Of a stretch of 64,000 bases of DNA, positions 1-8,069 are shown in pieces. The stretch lies in NCBI GenBank assembly GCA_016717265.1, contig JADKFX010000001.1, forward strand, positions 496,001-560,000. The letters are read 5' to 3'. Both the position numbers and the translations under genes were made by a program. Numbering within the stretch: position 1 is the stretch's first letter; each line of letters begins with the position of its first letter. Origin of the DNA: Saprospiraceae bacterium (lineage in GTDB: Bacteria; Bacteroidota; Bacteroidia; Chitinophagales; Saprospiraceae). The notes under the pieces were generated by a model. It saw only the letters and a list, made by a program, of their open reading frames with translations, did no database searches and was not told where the DNA came from.

Positions 1-289
1 TTGAAGCAGCAGAAATCACAAAACTACCAAGAAGTAACTTTTTTGAATAGTTCCGTTCTCTAAAATGAAAATAAAACATCAAACTGAAATATTGGACTTC
101 CAAAATAATTAATATATTATAAACCCAGGTGTTATTTCCAAAATTTTTGCCAACATATGGACCTACAATTAATTCAACAAGTACTAGAATAAACAAAAAT
201 AATCTGAACCAAGGCAATTGAAACTTTGAGTTTTTCTTTACCAAAAGGCATAATACAAAAGCAATAGCTAAAAGTATTTTATAAATCAT
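1..289 (-). CDS. membrane protein, partial (3' end outside window)
   Basis: An open frame of 96 codons begins at ATG 287-289 and runs off the left edge. The peptide starts MIYKILLAIAFVLCLLV and contains about three hydrophobic stretches (near residues 2-17, 28-45 and 56-75) with basic residues between them, so it is probably a multi-pass inner-membrane protein. It begins 22 bases after the stop of the neighbouring minus-strand lipoprotein gene, so it looks like the last visible gene of the 1-2.4 kb operon. I do not recognise the family. Confidence 0.6.
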   Translation of the reverse strand, partial: MIYKILLAIAFVLCLLVKKNSKFQLPWFRLFLFILVLVELIVGPYVGKNFGNNTWVYNILIILEVQYFSLMFYFHFRERNYSKKLLLGSFVISAAS

Positions 290-311
290 GCTAATTTTAA
301 TCCTTTACTTA

Positions 312-863
312 TTATTCAGGAATTTCCGTTCCACATATCTCTGGTGGACATAATCCACCAAGATTTTTTAAAGGTCTATCTAAATAATTTAAGTCACTAT
401 CTGCTGCACTTAAGATAACTGAAAACCTGTTATTATAAGTAGCAAATTTTCCATAATCTACAAGGTATTTAGCAATTAATGGATTATTTTTATTGTAATA
501 TCCAAAATAAATTCTCAAATATCCATCAGCTGGAATCGTATTCATAAAAGTAACTAAATCCGCCTTAGAAACCAATACAGATCTTTCAATGTTTGTCATA
601 CCCATATCATTATGACTTTGAATTGAATCAATTACTTTAACCCATTCTTTGATAAGTTCTCTAGCTGTATCTCTGGGAATATCCATTGGAATAGCCGCCT
701 TTTCTACAGCAGACAATATTCTTTTCTGATTGGGACTAGTGTTAATTGTATCTTGAGATATTTGTGTTGTTTGAGAAGCTGGTTTCTTGCTTTCAGTTTT
801 ACACATAAGAAGAAAAACAGTTACGAATAAAATTGCAATTAATACTATTTTAGAATTCTTCAT
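312..863 (-). CDS. small lipoprotein, tandem paralogue of the next gene
   Basis: The 183-residue protein has a short basic N-terminus, a hydrophobic stretch and a lipobox-like end (VFLLMC, Cys21), so it is probably a lipoprotein. A Ser/Thr/Gln-rich linker follows, then a globular domain from about residue 55. This domain shares an ordered set of motifs with the protein at 922-1554: ERSV, L(R/K)IYFG, NRFSVIL and a C-terminal NLGGLCPP with a nearby Cys. The two genes are therefore tandem duplicates. The domain is not one I can name. It lies in a tightly spaced minus-strand run, so co-transcription with its neighbours is likely. Confidence 0.75.
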   Translation of the reverse strand: MKNSKIVLIAILFVTVFLLMCKTESKKPASQTTQISQDTINTSPNQKRILSAVEKAAIPMDIPRDTARELIKEWVKVIDSIQSHNDMGMTNIERSVLVSKADLVTFMNTIPADGYLRIYFGYYNKNNPLIAKYLVDYGKFATYNNRFSVILSAADSDLNYLDRPLKNLGGLCPPEICGTEIPE

Positions 864-921
864 GATTTTGATATTGAATTATGTAAAATTATTTTATTAA
901 ATACTTGATTTGAATGATTTA

Positions 922-1554
922 CTAATTACCATGATATAATGGATCTTCATTGGAATATCTTGCAGGACGACAATCAGGCGGACAAAGACCACCAAGATTT
1001 AGTAATTTTTTTGTAAAATCAATTTCCCCATTTCCGTCTGTTAACGCAAGAATCACCGAAAATCTATTCTCTGAAAATTCTTTAAATTTATTATAGTCAT
1101 TAGGATTTGTTAATTTTGAACTAACATACTTAAAGATATCTGTATCATTATAATCATACTTTCCAAAGTAAATTTTTAATCCGACTGTCTGTGAGTTGGT
1201 AATATGATCACCCAAATATTCTCTAATATTTTTATTTGGAAAATAAACAGACCTTTCAATATCATTTGGTTTCGGTGACCCCGGATTTCTACATTTATCT
1301 AGTTCATTAACGTAAGCTTGTACCATTTTTTTTGCAGCTGGTTCAGGAATTTCAAAAATCTTATCATTTATAGATTCATACCCTAGAACAGATACAGTTT
1401 TTTCAGATTTTTCAATTGAATCCTTTTGAGCATTCTTTACAAGCTCAAGATTACTTATTTTCCTGGCTTTTTCAGAAATTTTTGATTGTTGGTAAAATAC
1501 CAAAATGATTAGTACAATAATAATAAGTATTAAAAAATAACTTGCAATTTCCAT
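922..1554 (-). CDS. membrane-anchored paralogue of the 312-863 lipoprotein
   Basis: The 210-residue protein has one N-terminal membrane helix (about residues 5-21) and then a short charged stretch that may form a coiled coil (residues 24-50). The C-terminal domain shares ERSV, KIYFGKY, NRFSVIL and NLGGLCPP with the 312-863 product. Here the anchor is a transmembrane helix rather than a lipobox, so the same domain would be held in a different way. The gene starts 21 bases after the stop of the upstream gene (1576-2379). The conserved Cys pair (GGLCPP.C) could form a disulfide. Function unknown. Confidence 0.75.
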   Translation of the reverse strand: MEIASYFLILIIIVLIILVFYQQSKISEKARKISNLELVKNAQKDSIEKSEKTVSVLGYESINDKIFEIPEPAAKKMVQAYVNELDKCRNPGSPKPNDIERSVYFPNKNIREYLGDHITNSQTVGLKIYFGKYDYNDTDIFKYVSSKLTNPNDYNKFKEFSENRFSVILALTDGNGEIDFTKKLLNLGGLCPPDCRPARYSNEDPLYHGN

Positions 1555-1575
1555 ATTAATAAATTTTAATTGTGA

Positions 1576-2379
1576 TTAATTTTCCACTGTTTTTGTAAAC
1601 GGATTTTTATCCAATCGAAGACTAAGGCTTAAAAATGGATTAAAAATATATTTTAATTTATGAAGTGCTTCATCAGAAATAAATTCCTTTAATTCCTGAT
1701 CTTCTGTATAACTTCCATTTAGAAATTTCTTTCTATGTAATGACACACCGATATCCAGTCCGATATTTTCATAATAACGAACTCCCCCTCCTATAAAAAG
1801 TGTTGGGTTTGAAAAATCTAAGCCCAGCCCAGCAGTCCAGGAAAAAGTATATCTATCATATTTAGTTCCTACCCAGGTAAACATTACAGAAGGTGTATAA
1901 TAAATATATTCTGGGCTGCGATCTTTTCGAATGCTAAAGATACTATTCGTATCTTTTAAATAATAAGTTCGCTTTTTACCAATGTCAAAAATGGCACTAT
2001 AACCAAATGTAGTAATCCACTTTCCTCTTGTTGGAGTTATATATTTATAATTCCAGGTTTTCTTTTTGCCTGTAGCATCTGTTTCTATTATTATTACAGT
2101 AACAATCTGGTCCTTTTTCAATTTACCAATATGAATTGGCTTTTCTGGAATAAAAGATACTGGTGCTAAAGACAAAGGAGCTCTTTCCACATTAGAAACA
2201 ACTACAGAAACGGTATAAGAATTTGCTGCAAGCATATTTTTAATAACAAGAGTATAATCTACATTATCCTTGATCGATTGCGTAAAATCGGTAATTGGAT
2301 CCTTGAGATTAATCTCAAGAGTTTGAGAAATAAGCAACAAACTGCAAAAGTTGAATAGGAGAAAAAATTTATATTTCAT
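1576..2379 (-). CDS. secreted or outer-membrane protein of unknown function
   Basis: I chose ATG 2379 because it gives a clean signal peptide (MKYKFFLLFNFCSLLLIS). A start 13 codons upstream would add a polar leader. The mature protein (about 267 residues) has an N-terminal beta-rich part, then from about residue 130 alternating aromatic and glycine strands ending in long charged loops, which fits a small outer-membrane beta barrel. It appears to be the first gene of the minus-strand run 2379-1. No family is recognised. Its partners suggest a cell-envelope complex, but that is inference. Confidence 0.7.
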   Translation of the reverse strand: MKYKFFLLFNFCSLLLISQTLEINLKDPITDFTQSIKDNVDYTLVIKNMLAANSYTVSVVVSNVERAPLSLAPVSFIPEKPIHIGKLKKDQIVTVIIIETDATGKKKTWNYKYITPTRGKWITTFGYSAIFDIGKKRTYYLKDTNSIFSIRKDRSPEYIYYTPSVMFTWVGTKYDRYTFSWTAGLGLDFSNPTLFIGGGVRYYENIGLDIGVSLHRKKFLNGSYTEDQELKEFISDEALHKLKYIFNPFLSLSLRLDKNPFTKTVEN

Positions 2380-2930
2380 GATTATAAAATTGAGATGTGT
2401 TTGAAAAAATAGAGGCATCTGTTTATTTATTTTAATAATTTTAGGATCACAACGACTCCATATATTTTATAGCAATGCCATAATCAAGACTACCTACCAA
2501 TCTTAAAATAATTAATAAACTCCTCAGAAAAACTAAAATATATCCACTGTTGGTTATTCAGGCGATTTACAAAAATAAGAATGCTTTAATATATTCCAAA
2601 TTAAATTACCATTATTTTTTAAAATACGCAATTAGATTTTATTTTTTCCAAAATTTAAATAATAATTAGATAGTATCTACTTTTAAAATCGAAGTTCTTA
2701 CAATATATAATTCTGATTCGCTACATTTTTTTAATAAACTCAGTTTAAAATATTTTTGAAATTTAATTTTCAAAATATGATTCTGATCTATTGTAATCCA
2801 CACTGCTTTAAAAAAGGGTACCACAACTCTGGGCTTTTGTTGGGATTTGACTCCGTATTCATTTACAGATATTAATGGTACCCCAAACAGTATTTATGAT
2901 TCTTATCATTAATCACCAATTCTAATTGTA
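2380..2930. other. intergenic stretch with a start-less open frame
   Basis: This is 551 bases between two minus-strand genes. No RNA gene or terminator was found. On the minus strand 2666-2893 is open for 75 codons before its TAA but has no ATG, only an internal GTG. It reads as a mixed hydrophobic and basic peptide. It may be a decayed gene end or chance in AT-rich DNA. Confidence 0.3.
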
Positions 2931-5900
2931 TTACATCCTTGTAAAAGGAATAGCAGTCAGGCCTTTATCTGTTTTAATTCTTAGGTAATACAAACCTTTC
3001 GTTAAATGCTCTACATCTAATTTAATAAGAGCTTCAGAACGACGTTCATAGTTTGCCGGAATCACTTTCCCATCTGTAGAGAAGAGTTCTAACTTCAAAT
3101 TCTCCTGTATCGCTGTTTCAAAGGATATAAAAAGTTCCTTCTCTGCAGGTGATGGCCATAATTGATATTTAATAGTTGCGTTAAAATCTTTTGATGCAAC
3201 AATATTCTTGTCTATTGTTATAGCACCATTTTTTGAATTTACAGTAAAGTTTGATTGTCCATCTGCAAAAGAAATCGGAGTAGGGCTTGAAGTAAAACTG
3301 ATTTTAGATTCTTCCTTATCTTGCCCAATAGCTGTATATTCAATGGTAAATAAAACCTCATTATCATTTAGCGTTATACCTTCATTATTTAAAATAAACC
3401 AGGTAACTCCTAATTTACCTTTCTCTACTTCTTTTATATTAAAATGACCAGAGCTTAAGTTTAATTTTGGATTTAAATTTAGCAATTGATTAAATTTAAT
3501 TTTAGCTTCCTGCCAGGAAACTGAGAATCCGAAACTTATCACTTTAGTAAAGCCTTTTGCTGTTACTTTAATGAATCCACTTTCACCAGGTTTAACGCCT
3601 ATACTATCTAATTTTATATCAATCACAGGTGCTGCTCTTGAAACCATTTGATTTCCTTTAATAATTTCGCGATCTCCTCCAACAATTTTTTGCGGATCAT
3701 TATCTAAATCTACATCTCCCATTTTTATACCTGTAAAATCTTGATTGCTTTCGTTTTTGCTAACTTGTAATGAAATCGATTCCGGAAATGTTGCCTGAAA
3801 TGGATTATTTGCATTCGGAAATACAAATGACTTTGGTATAAAACGCCAACTTTCTACTGCTGCAAATGGCTGTGATTTATTTAAAAACACTGGAATAATT
3901 CGCGCAATATCGGTCGCTGTTATAGAACGATTGTTATCAGCATCTGCCGCGATCATTTTATATGGTGATGGCAACGTAAAGGTTCCTAACAAATGCCCTT
4001 GAATATCAGAAATATCTGCAATCTCCACTCCATTTCCAAAATTGATATTTTTTCTTGGACGGATCGTAAAACTTCCTGCCGGTACATTCGTGAAACAATA
4101 ATTTCCAGAAGCATCTGTCTTCACCGTTTGATTAACTGAACCCGTTAATTCAACATTTGCATCTTTAATACCCAGATTGTCTTCTCGTGTAATTTTACCA
4201 CAAATAGTATAAGAACCATTTACACAAACACTTCCCGTTTTTAAGGTAGGGATAACCGTTACCCGATTTTGCTTTACAATATGGTTGGTACCATCAATTG
4301 AAATTGTTGCCATAGAATTTGCAGCTCCTTTCATCTTGATCTTTAAATAACAGAAAATATCATTATCATTTAGTGTCGTTCCGGAACCAGAAGTTCCCGC
4401 CCAGGCTACTTTCATTTTGGAAGTACCGGTTAATAATTTAACAAGTGTACTGGAATTGATATTTGGACCACCTACTACATCGATAAAATCAGCTACCGTG
4501 GTTGGATTTAATACAAACGTAAGATCTAATGAAGTTACATTTGTAAATCCTTTCACACGCACTGGCACTAATACTTCCTGTCCTGCTGCTACACATGCCA
4601 TTTCATCCGGATCAAAACTTATTACACTTACAGGTTGTGGTTTTATTGTGAAGCAATAGCAACATTGATAACAGCTTCCAGAAAACATTCTTAAACAAAT
4701 CATATAAGAACAACTTGGATCCGGTAGTTTGCAAATAGGGTTTTTTGAATTGCTTGTTGTCCCTCCTGTAAACGTACAACCTTCTGACAAAGTCCATTCA
4801 TAGGTATCCATTTGTGGAACATTCAGAAAACTAACTTCGGCATTTTGATTTAACTGATACAATATGGGAGGATGTGGTGATGGTTTCGTGCCACAATTTG
4901 GATTAGGCCTACATATTTTAACACATTTATAAATCATTCCACAACCATTTCCAATTGTCAAACAAACATTGATACATTCCTTTCCTGTTGGTATTTTACA
5001 CTTAAAAGTAGAGGCCGTGGTACTTACATTATTAATATAGGCATTCTGATCATCCACTCTCCAACTGAATGTTTCTGCATCTGTCGACACTTGTGTAAAT
5101 GAAACTTCAGAATTGCTATTCGGATTTGTTGAATTTATATAAACCGTAGGTGAACTTGTACAAGGTTTTCCAATTTTAACAAAATAACAGCATTCGTAAA
5201 TTTTAATTCTTCCAGATCCTGTGAATCTAAATACTTTAAAACAAATAAGATACGTACCTGAAATTGGAATCTTACAGGATGGATTAATTGAAAGAGAACT
5301 TGTGCCATTTAAATATTCAGGCTGAATGATAACATTATTTTCATTTTTAAACTCCCACTCAAATTCTTCAAGTACCGCTGTGCCTTCCGGGCCATTCGTA
5401 GGGGTAACTTCTTCGCAATAACTACTCGTCAAATGGATAATTCTTGGATCAACACAATCAAAAAGATAACTGAAACAATCATCACAATCGGCACACGGAT
5501 CCAAAGCATTTCTGCAAGGATGATACTCTGTTCCTAAATAGCCTGCTTGACCCGCCCAACATCCATTTGTGCCTACCTCTTCATTGGTGCCATTTAAACA
5601 TACCGGATTATAATCAAGGGAACAGGTGATTAATATAAATTTGCTGGTTGTTAAACACACACCACCCAAAAGGAAGGCATCATTTGTTCTGTTAGCATAA
5701 AAATTTGCAATCGAAGGAAAAGTGGATTTTGTGTTGGGTATATTCGTAGCATTAAATACTTTATAATTGTTTCTAAATATTTCAATGGATCCACTTTGAT
5801 GATAATATAAATTCATGTTAAACCAGGATTTTAACGGATAACTAAATTTTCCAATAATAGCATCATTTGCATTTCTAATATTTGCCGTTCCACTACCTAA

Positions 5901-6314
5901 AAATTCAAAAGTTAAAACTAAATTGTAATTAGCATCTAACATACTAAGTTGGCCCTTCCAACCTTGTTCAAACAACATGTCATAACTAAATCGATAGGAT
6001 TGCGGATCAATTCGCAAATGATAATTATTGTCTACTGGTGTTCCTCCATAATAAAAATCAGCAAAAGCAAGAGATTGAGTGCCAAACGTGCCATAATTTA
6101 TGCCCGCTGCTTTCGGACGATAATTTGGACTTGCTGGATAAACTTCCCAATCATTCGTAATCAAAGGATCACTAAGGCTTAAATTCTCATAGTGCTCACA
6201 TTGTTTTGATTCCCAATTCAAAAATGGAATTGGACATTTAGTAGAACAGTTGTTCTGAGAAAATCCTATACTGTATAGGAAGCATAAAACTAGAAATGTA
6301 AAAATTGGTTTCAT
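2931..6314 (-). CDS. large T9SS-secreted modular protein with cohesin-like and dockerin-like domains
   Basis: The 1127-residue protein has a signal peptide (residues 1-19). A jelly-roll-like N-terminal domain (about 45-225) is followed by a Kazal-like Cys-rich segment containing LDYNPVC, and three Cys-rich PKD-like repeats (about 285-560). A first cohesin-like domain (about 565-700) precedes a carboxypeptidase-regulatory-like fold starting ICGKITREDN and a dockerin-like segment with the Ca-binding pattern ADADNNRSITATDIARI. A second cohesin-like domain (about 885-1030) and a type A T9SS sorting domain (last ~80 residues) complete it. It should be exported and anchored on, or released from, the cell surface. 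It may bind glycans or partner proteins. No catalytic domain is visible. Confidence 0.85.
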   Translation of the reverse strand: MKPIFTFLVLCFLYSIGFSQNNCSTKCPIPFLNWESKQCEHYENLSLSDPLITNDWEVYPASPNYRPKAAGINYGTFGTQSLAFADFYYGGTPVDNNYHLRIDPQSYRFSYDMLFEQGWKGQLSMLDANYNLVLTFEFLGSGTANIRNANDAIIGKFSYPLKSWFNMNLYYHQSGSIEIFRNNYKVFNATNIPNTKSTFPSIANFYANRTNDAFLLGGVCLTTSKFILITCSLDYNPVCLNGTNEEVGTNGCWAGQAGYLGTEYHPCRNALDPCADCDDCFSYLFDCVDPRIIHLTSSYCEEVTPTNGPEGTAVLEEFEWEFKNENNVIIQPEYLNGTSSLSINPSCKIPISGTYLICFKVFRFTGSGRIKIYECCYFVKIGKPCTSSPTVYINSTNPNSNSEVSFTQVSTDAETFSWRVDDQNAYINNVSTTASTFKCKIPTGKECINVCLTIGNGCGMIYKCVKICRPNPNCGTKPSPHPPILYQLNQNAEVSFLNVPQMDTYEWTLSEGCTFTGGTTSNSKNPICKLPDPSCSYMICLRMFSGSCYQCCYCFTIKPQPVSVISFDPDEMACVAAGQEVLVPVRVKGFTNVTSLDLTFVLNPTTVADFIDVVGGPNINSSTLVKLLTGTSKMKVAWAGTSGSGTTLNDNDIFCYLKIKMKGAANSMATISIDGTNHIVKQNRVTVIPTLKTGSVCVNGSYTICGKITREDNLGIKDANVELTGSVNQTVKTDASGNYCFTNVPAGSFTIRPRKNINFGNGVEIADISDIQGHLLGTFTLPSPYKMIAADADNNRSITATDIARIIPVFLNKSQPFAAVESWRFIPKSFVFPNANNPFQATFPESISLQVSKNESNQDFTGIKMGDVDLDNDPQKIVGGDREIIKGNQMVSRAAPVIDIKLDSIGVKPGESGFIKVTAKGFTKVISFGFSVSWQEAKIKFNQLLNLNPKLNLSSGHFNIKEVEKGKLGVTWFILNNEGITLNDNEVLFTIEYTAIGQDKEESKISFTSSPTPISFADGQSNFTVNSKNGAITIDKNIVASKDFNATIKYQLWPSPAEKELFISFETAIQENLKLELFSTDGKVIPANYERRSEALIKLDVEHLTKGLYYLRIKTDKGLTAIPFTRM

Positions 6315-6678
6315 TTTAATTGAATTAATAGTTAATTAAAAAATTTAAATCACGTCGTAAAAGTAGAATGGAGAGAAAGGTCTTGAAATATAACTTTTGT
6401 TATAGACCAGTAGATAAATGTGATTAGAACAATTCAAAAAAATGAAATCAAATAAAAATTTAGGAGCTTATACAAATGGACTCCGGAACAAATCGCAAGA
6501 ATTGAATAAATTAAAAGGGAAGTACTAGCAATCTTAAGGTTTCACTTAGAAAATTCCATTCAGGAATTCAATAAAATAAATATCGAATCCAAGTATTCTC
6601 ATAAATCGACAAGATTACTTTTTATATTTTATGAACAGGAATCTTGTGCAATTTCACAGACTTAATCTGCATTAAATG
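6315..6678. other. intergenic stretch, nothing convincing
   Basis: This is 364 bases between minus-strand genes. On the plus strand a run of about 50 codons between stops (roughly 6510-6662) reads like protein but has no good start and is interrupted upstream by TAA. No hairpin or tRNA was seen. Confidence 0.3.
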
Positions 6679-7980
6679 CTATTCCTTTCCATAAATAATC
6701 TCCCGGATAGCATCCATAGATTCCGGATTTTTTTTATCCCAATAATGCGTATGTGATGCGAGTGGAATTGATTTTACGAAACTATTTTTCGCAAGAACTT
6801 GAATGTCTTTGATCCCGGGCCCAAAATTTAAGGAAACAGGTCCACCTATAAAATCATTCTTAAAATAAATATTCGTCCAACGGGTGGCTGCAAAATAAGC
6901 AGCATGATGTAAAACCTTAAGCGTCCTCTTTTCTCCACTTTCGGATATATAATCTAAATGAAATGCAAAATGCTTATCTTTTAAATCAATTACTGGCGGA
7001 CAGGTAGGAAACTCCCGCTGTTCTTTCTTCAGCTTAAAATCCTCCTCATTTTTCGTTAATAAAAAAGATCCATGGGTCAATGGAGAACCGATTGTAATGA
7101 AATCACTTATCCTCCAGGGATTTCTTAATTTATTCTGTTCAAAAAATAATTCTAATTGATGCTCCATATATTTTTCTGAACTTACGTTCCCCTTTTCAAT
7201 ATACTTCAGGTTCTCATCCAACGCATCCTGTTTTAGGATTTTAGTATCCGTAATATGCCCATGTACTGCATTATACTCAGCAAATAAACTTGCCATAACA
7301 TCATATGCTACAATACTTCCAAGACTATGTGCAACAACTACAATCCTACCATACTTTGCTTTGTTTGGATTTGACGATGATTTCTGCTCATGCAATTTGC
7401 GCAATAGATCTAATGCACCTTTTCGTATTTTATCGCGGGTATCAATATTTTCTGGAGAAGCAATTGTGTATCTTACAACATCACCTAAATATTGAAGCAC
7501 TGTTTCTGAAAATAAACCTTTTAATAAAGGAAGTACAATTTTCCACAATAGATAAATTCCAACACCATAAATTGAAACCTGGAAAATTGTCACTTCGGAT
7601 TTAAACTCATAATGATTCAGCCACCAAATAATTAGAATACTCATTAAAACGACAAAACCCCGAAGGATTGGTACGAATTTTCCTAAACGATTGGATGGAC
7701 TTTTAAAAAATAATAATTTAAATAACCAGCTTAAAACATCAGCCATGCCAGGAACCTTTACATGGTGAGCCCAATAATATTCATAAAAATCAAAAGGCTT
7801 ATCATCAAAACTTAATCTGCGAAGTTCCAGATCTTCTGTTATCCTGTTTGGGCTACTATATATAATCTGATCTTCAGTACTAAGATTCTTAACAAAGCTT
7901 CGCAGGGTTTCCATTGGATATTGATTTCCCATTCCATGAATCAATACAACCGCTTGTCTGCCGTTTTCAAATTCATTCAT
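6679..7980 (-). CDS. membrane alpha/beta hydrolase (lipase/esterase-like)
   Basis: The 433-residue protein carries the N-terminal oxyanion-loop motif VVLIHGMGNQ (residues 11-20) and the nucleophile elbow VVAHSLGS with Ser219 as predicted catalytic Ser. Two membrane helices (about 103-122 and 132-150) are inserted between them, so the enzyme should sit in the inner membrane. A catalytic His is plausibly in the C-terminal SHTHYWD. There is no signal peptide. It lies 89 bases downstream of the 8070-10322 gene on the same strand and probably belongs to the same operon as the trypsin-like protease. The substrate is unknown. A phospholipid, acyl-protein or wax ester would all fit the fold. Confidence 0.75.
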   Translation of the reverse strand: MNEFENGRQAVVLIHGMGNQYPMETLRSFVKNLSTEDQIIYSSPNRITEDLELRRLSFDDKPFDFYEYYWAHHVKVPGMADVLSWLFKLLFFKSPSNRLGKFVPILRGFVVLMSILIIWWLNHYEFKSEVTIFQVSIYGVGIYLLWKIVLPLLKGLFSETVLQYLGDVVRYTIASPENIDTRDKIRKGALDLLRKLHEQKSSSNPNKAKYGRIVVVAHSLGSIVAYDVMASLFAEYNAVHGHITDTKILKQDALDENLKYIEKGNVSSEKYMEHQLELFFEQNKLRNPWRISDFITIGSPLTHGSFLLTKNEEDFKLKKEQREFPTCPPVIDLKDKHFAFHLDYISESGEKRTLKVLHHAAYFAATRWTNIYFKNDFIGGPVSLNFGPGIKDIQVLAKNSFVKSIPLASHTHYWDKKNPESMDAIREIIYGKE

Positions 7981-8069
7981 ATTGATGATTTAATTTTTCC
8001 AAATTACAAGTTCTTAAAATACATATAAAAATTGATTACCATTCATCTGAATACTTTAAAGTATCGACA

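Noticed and set aside
6510..6662. Protein-like plus-strand stretch after the hydrolase gene end
   Set aside because: No start codon and a TAA just upstream; length is compatible with chance.
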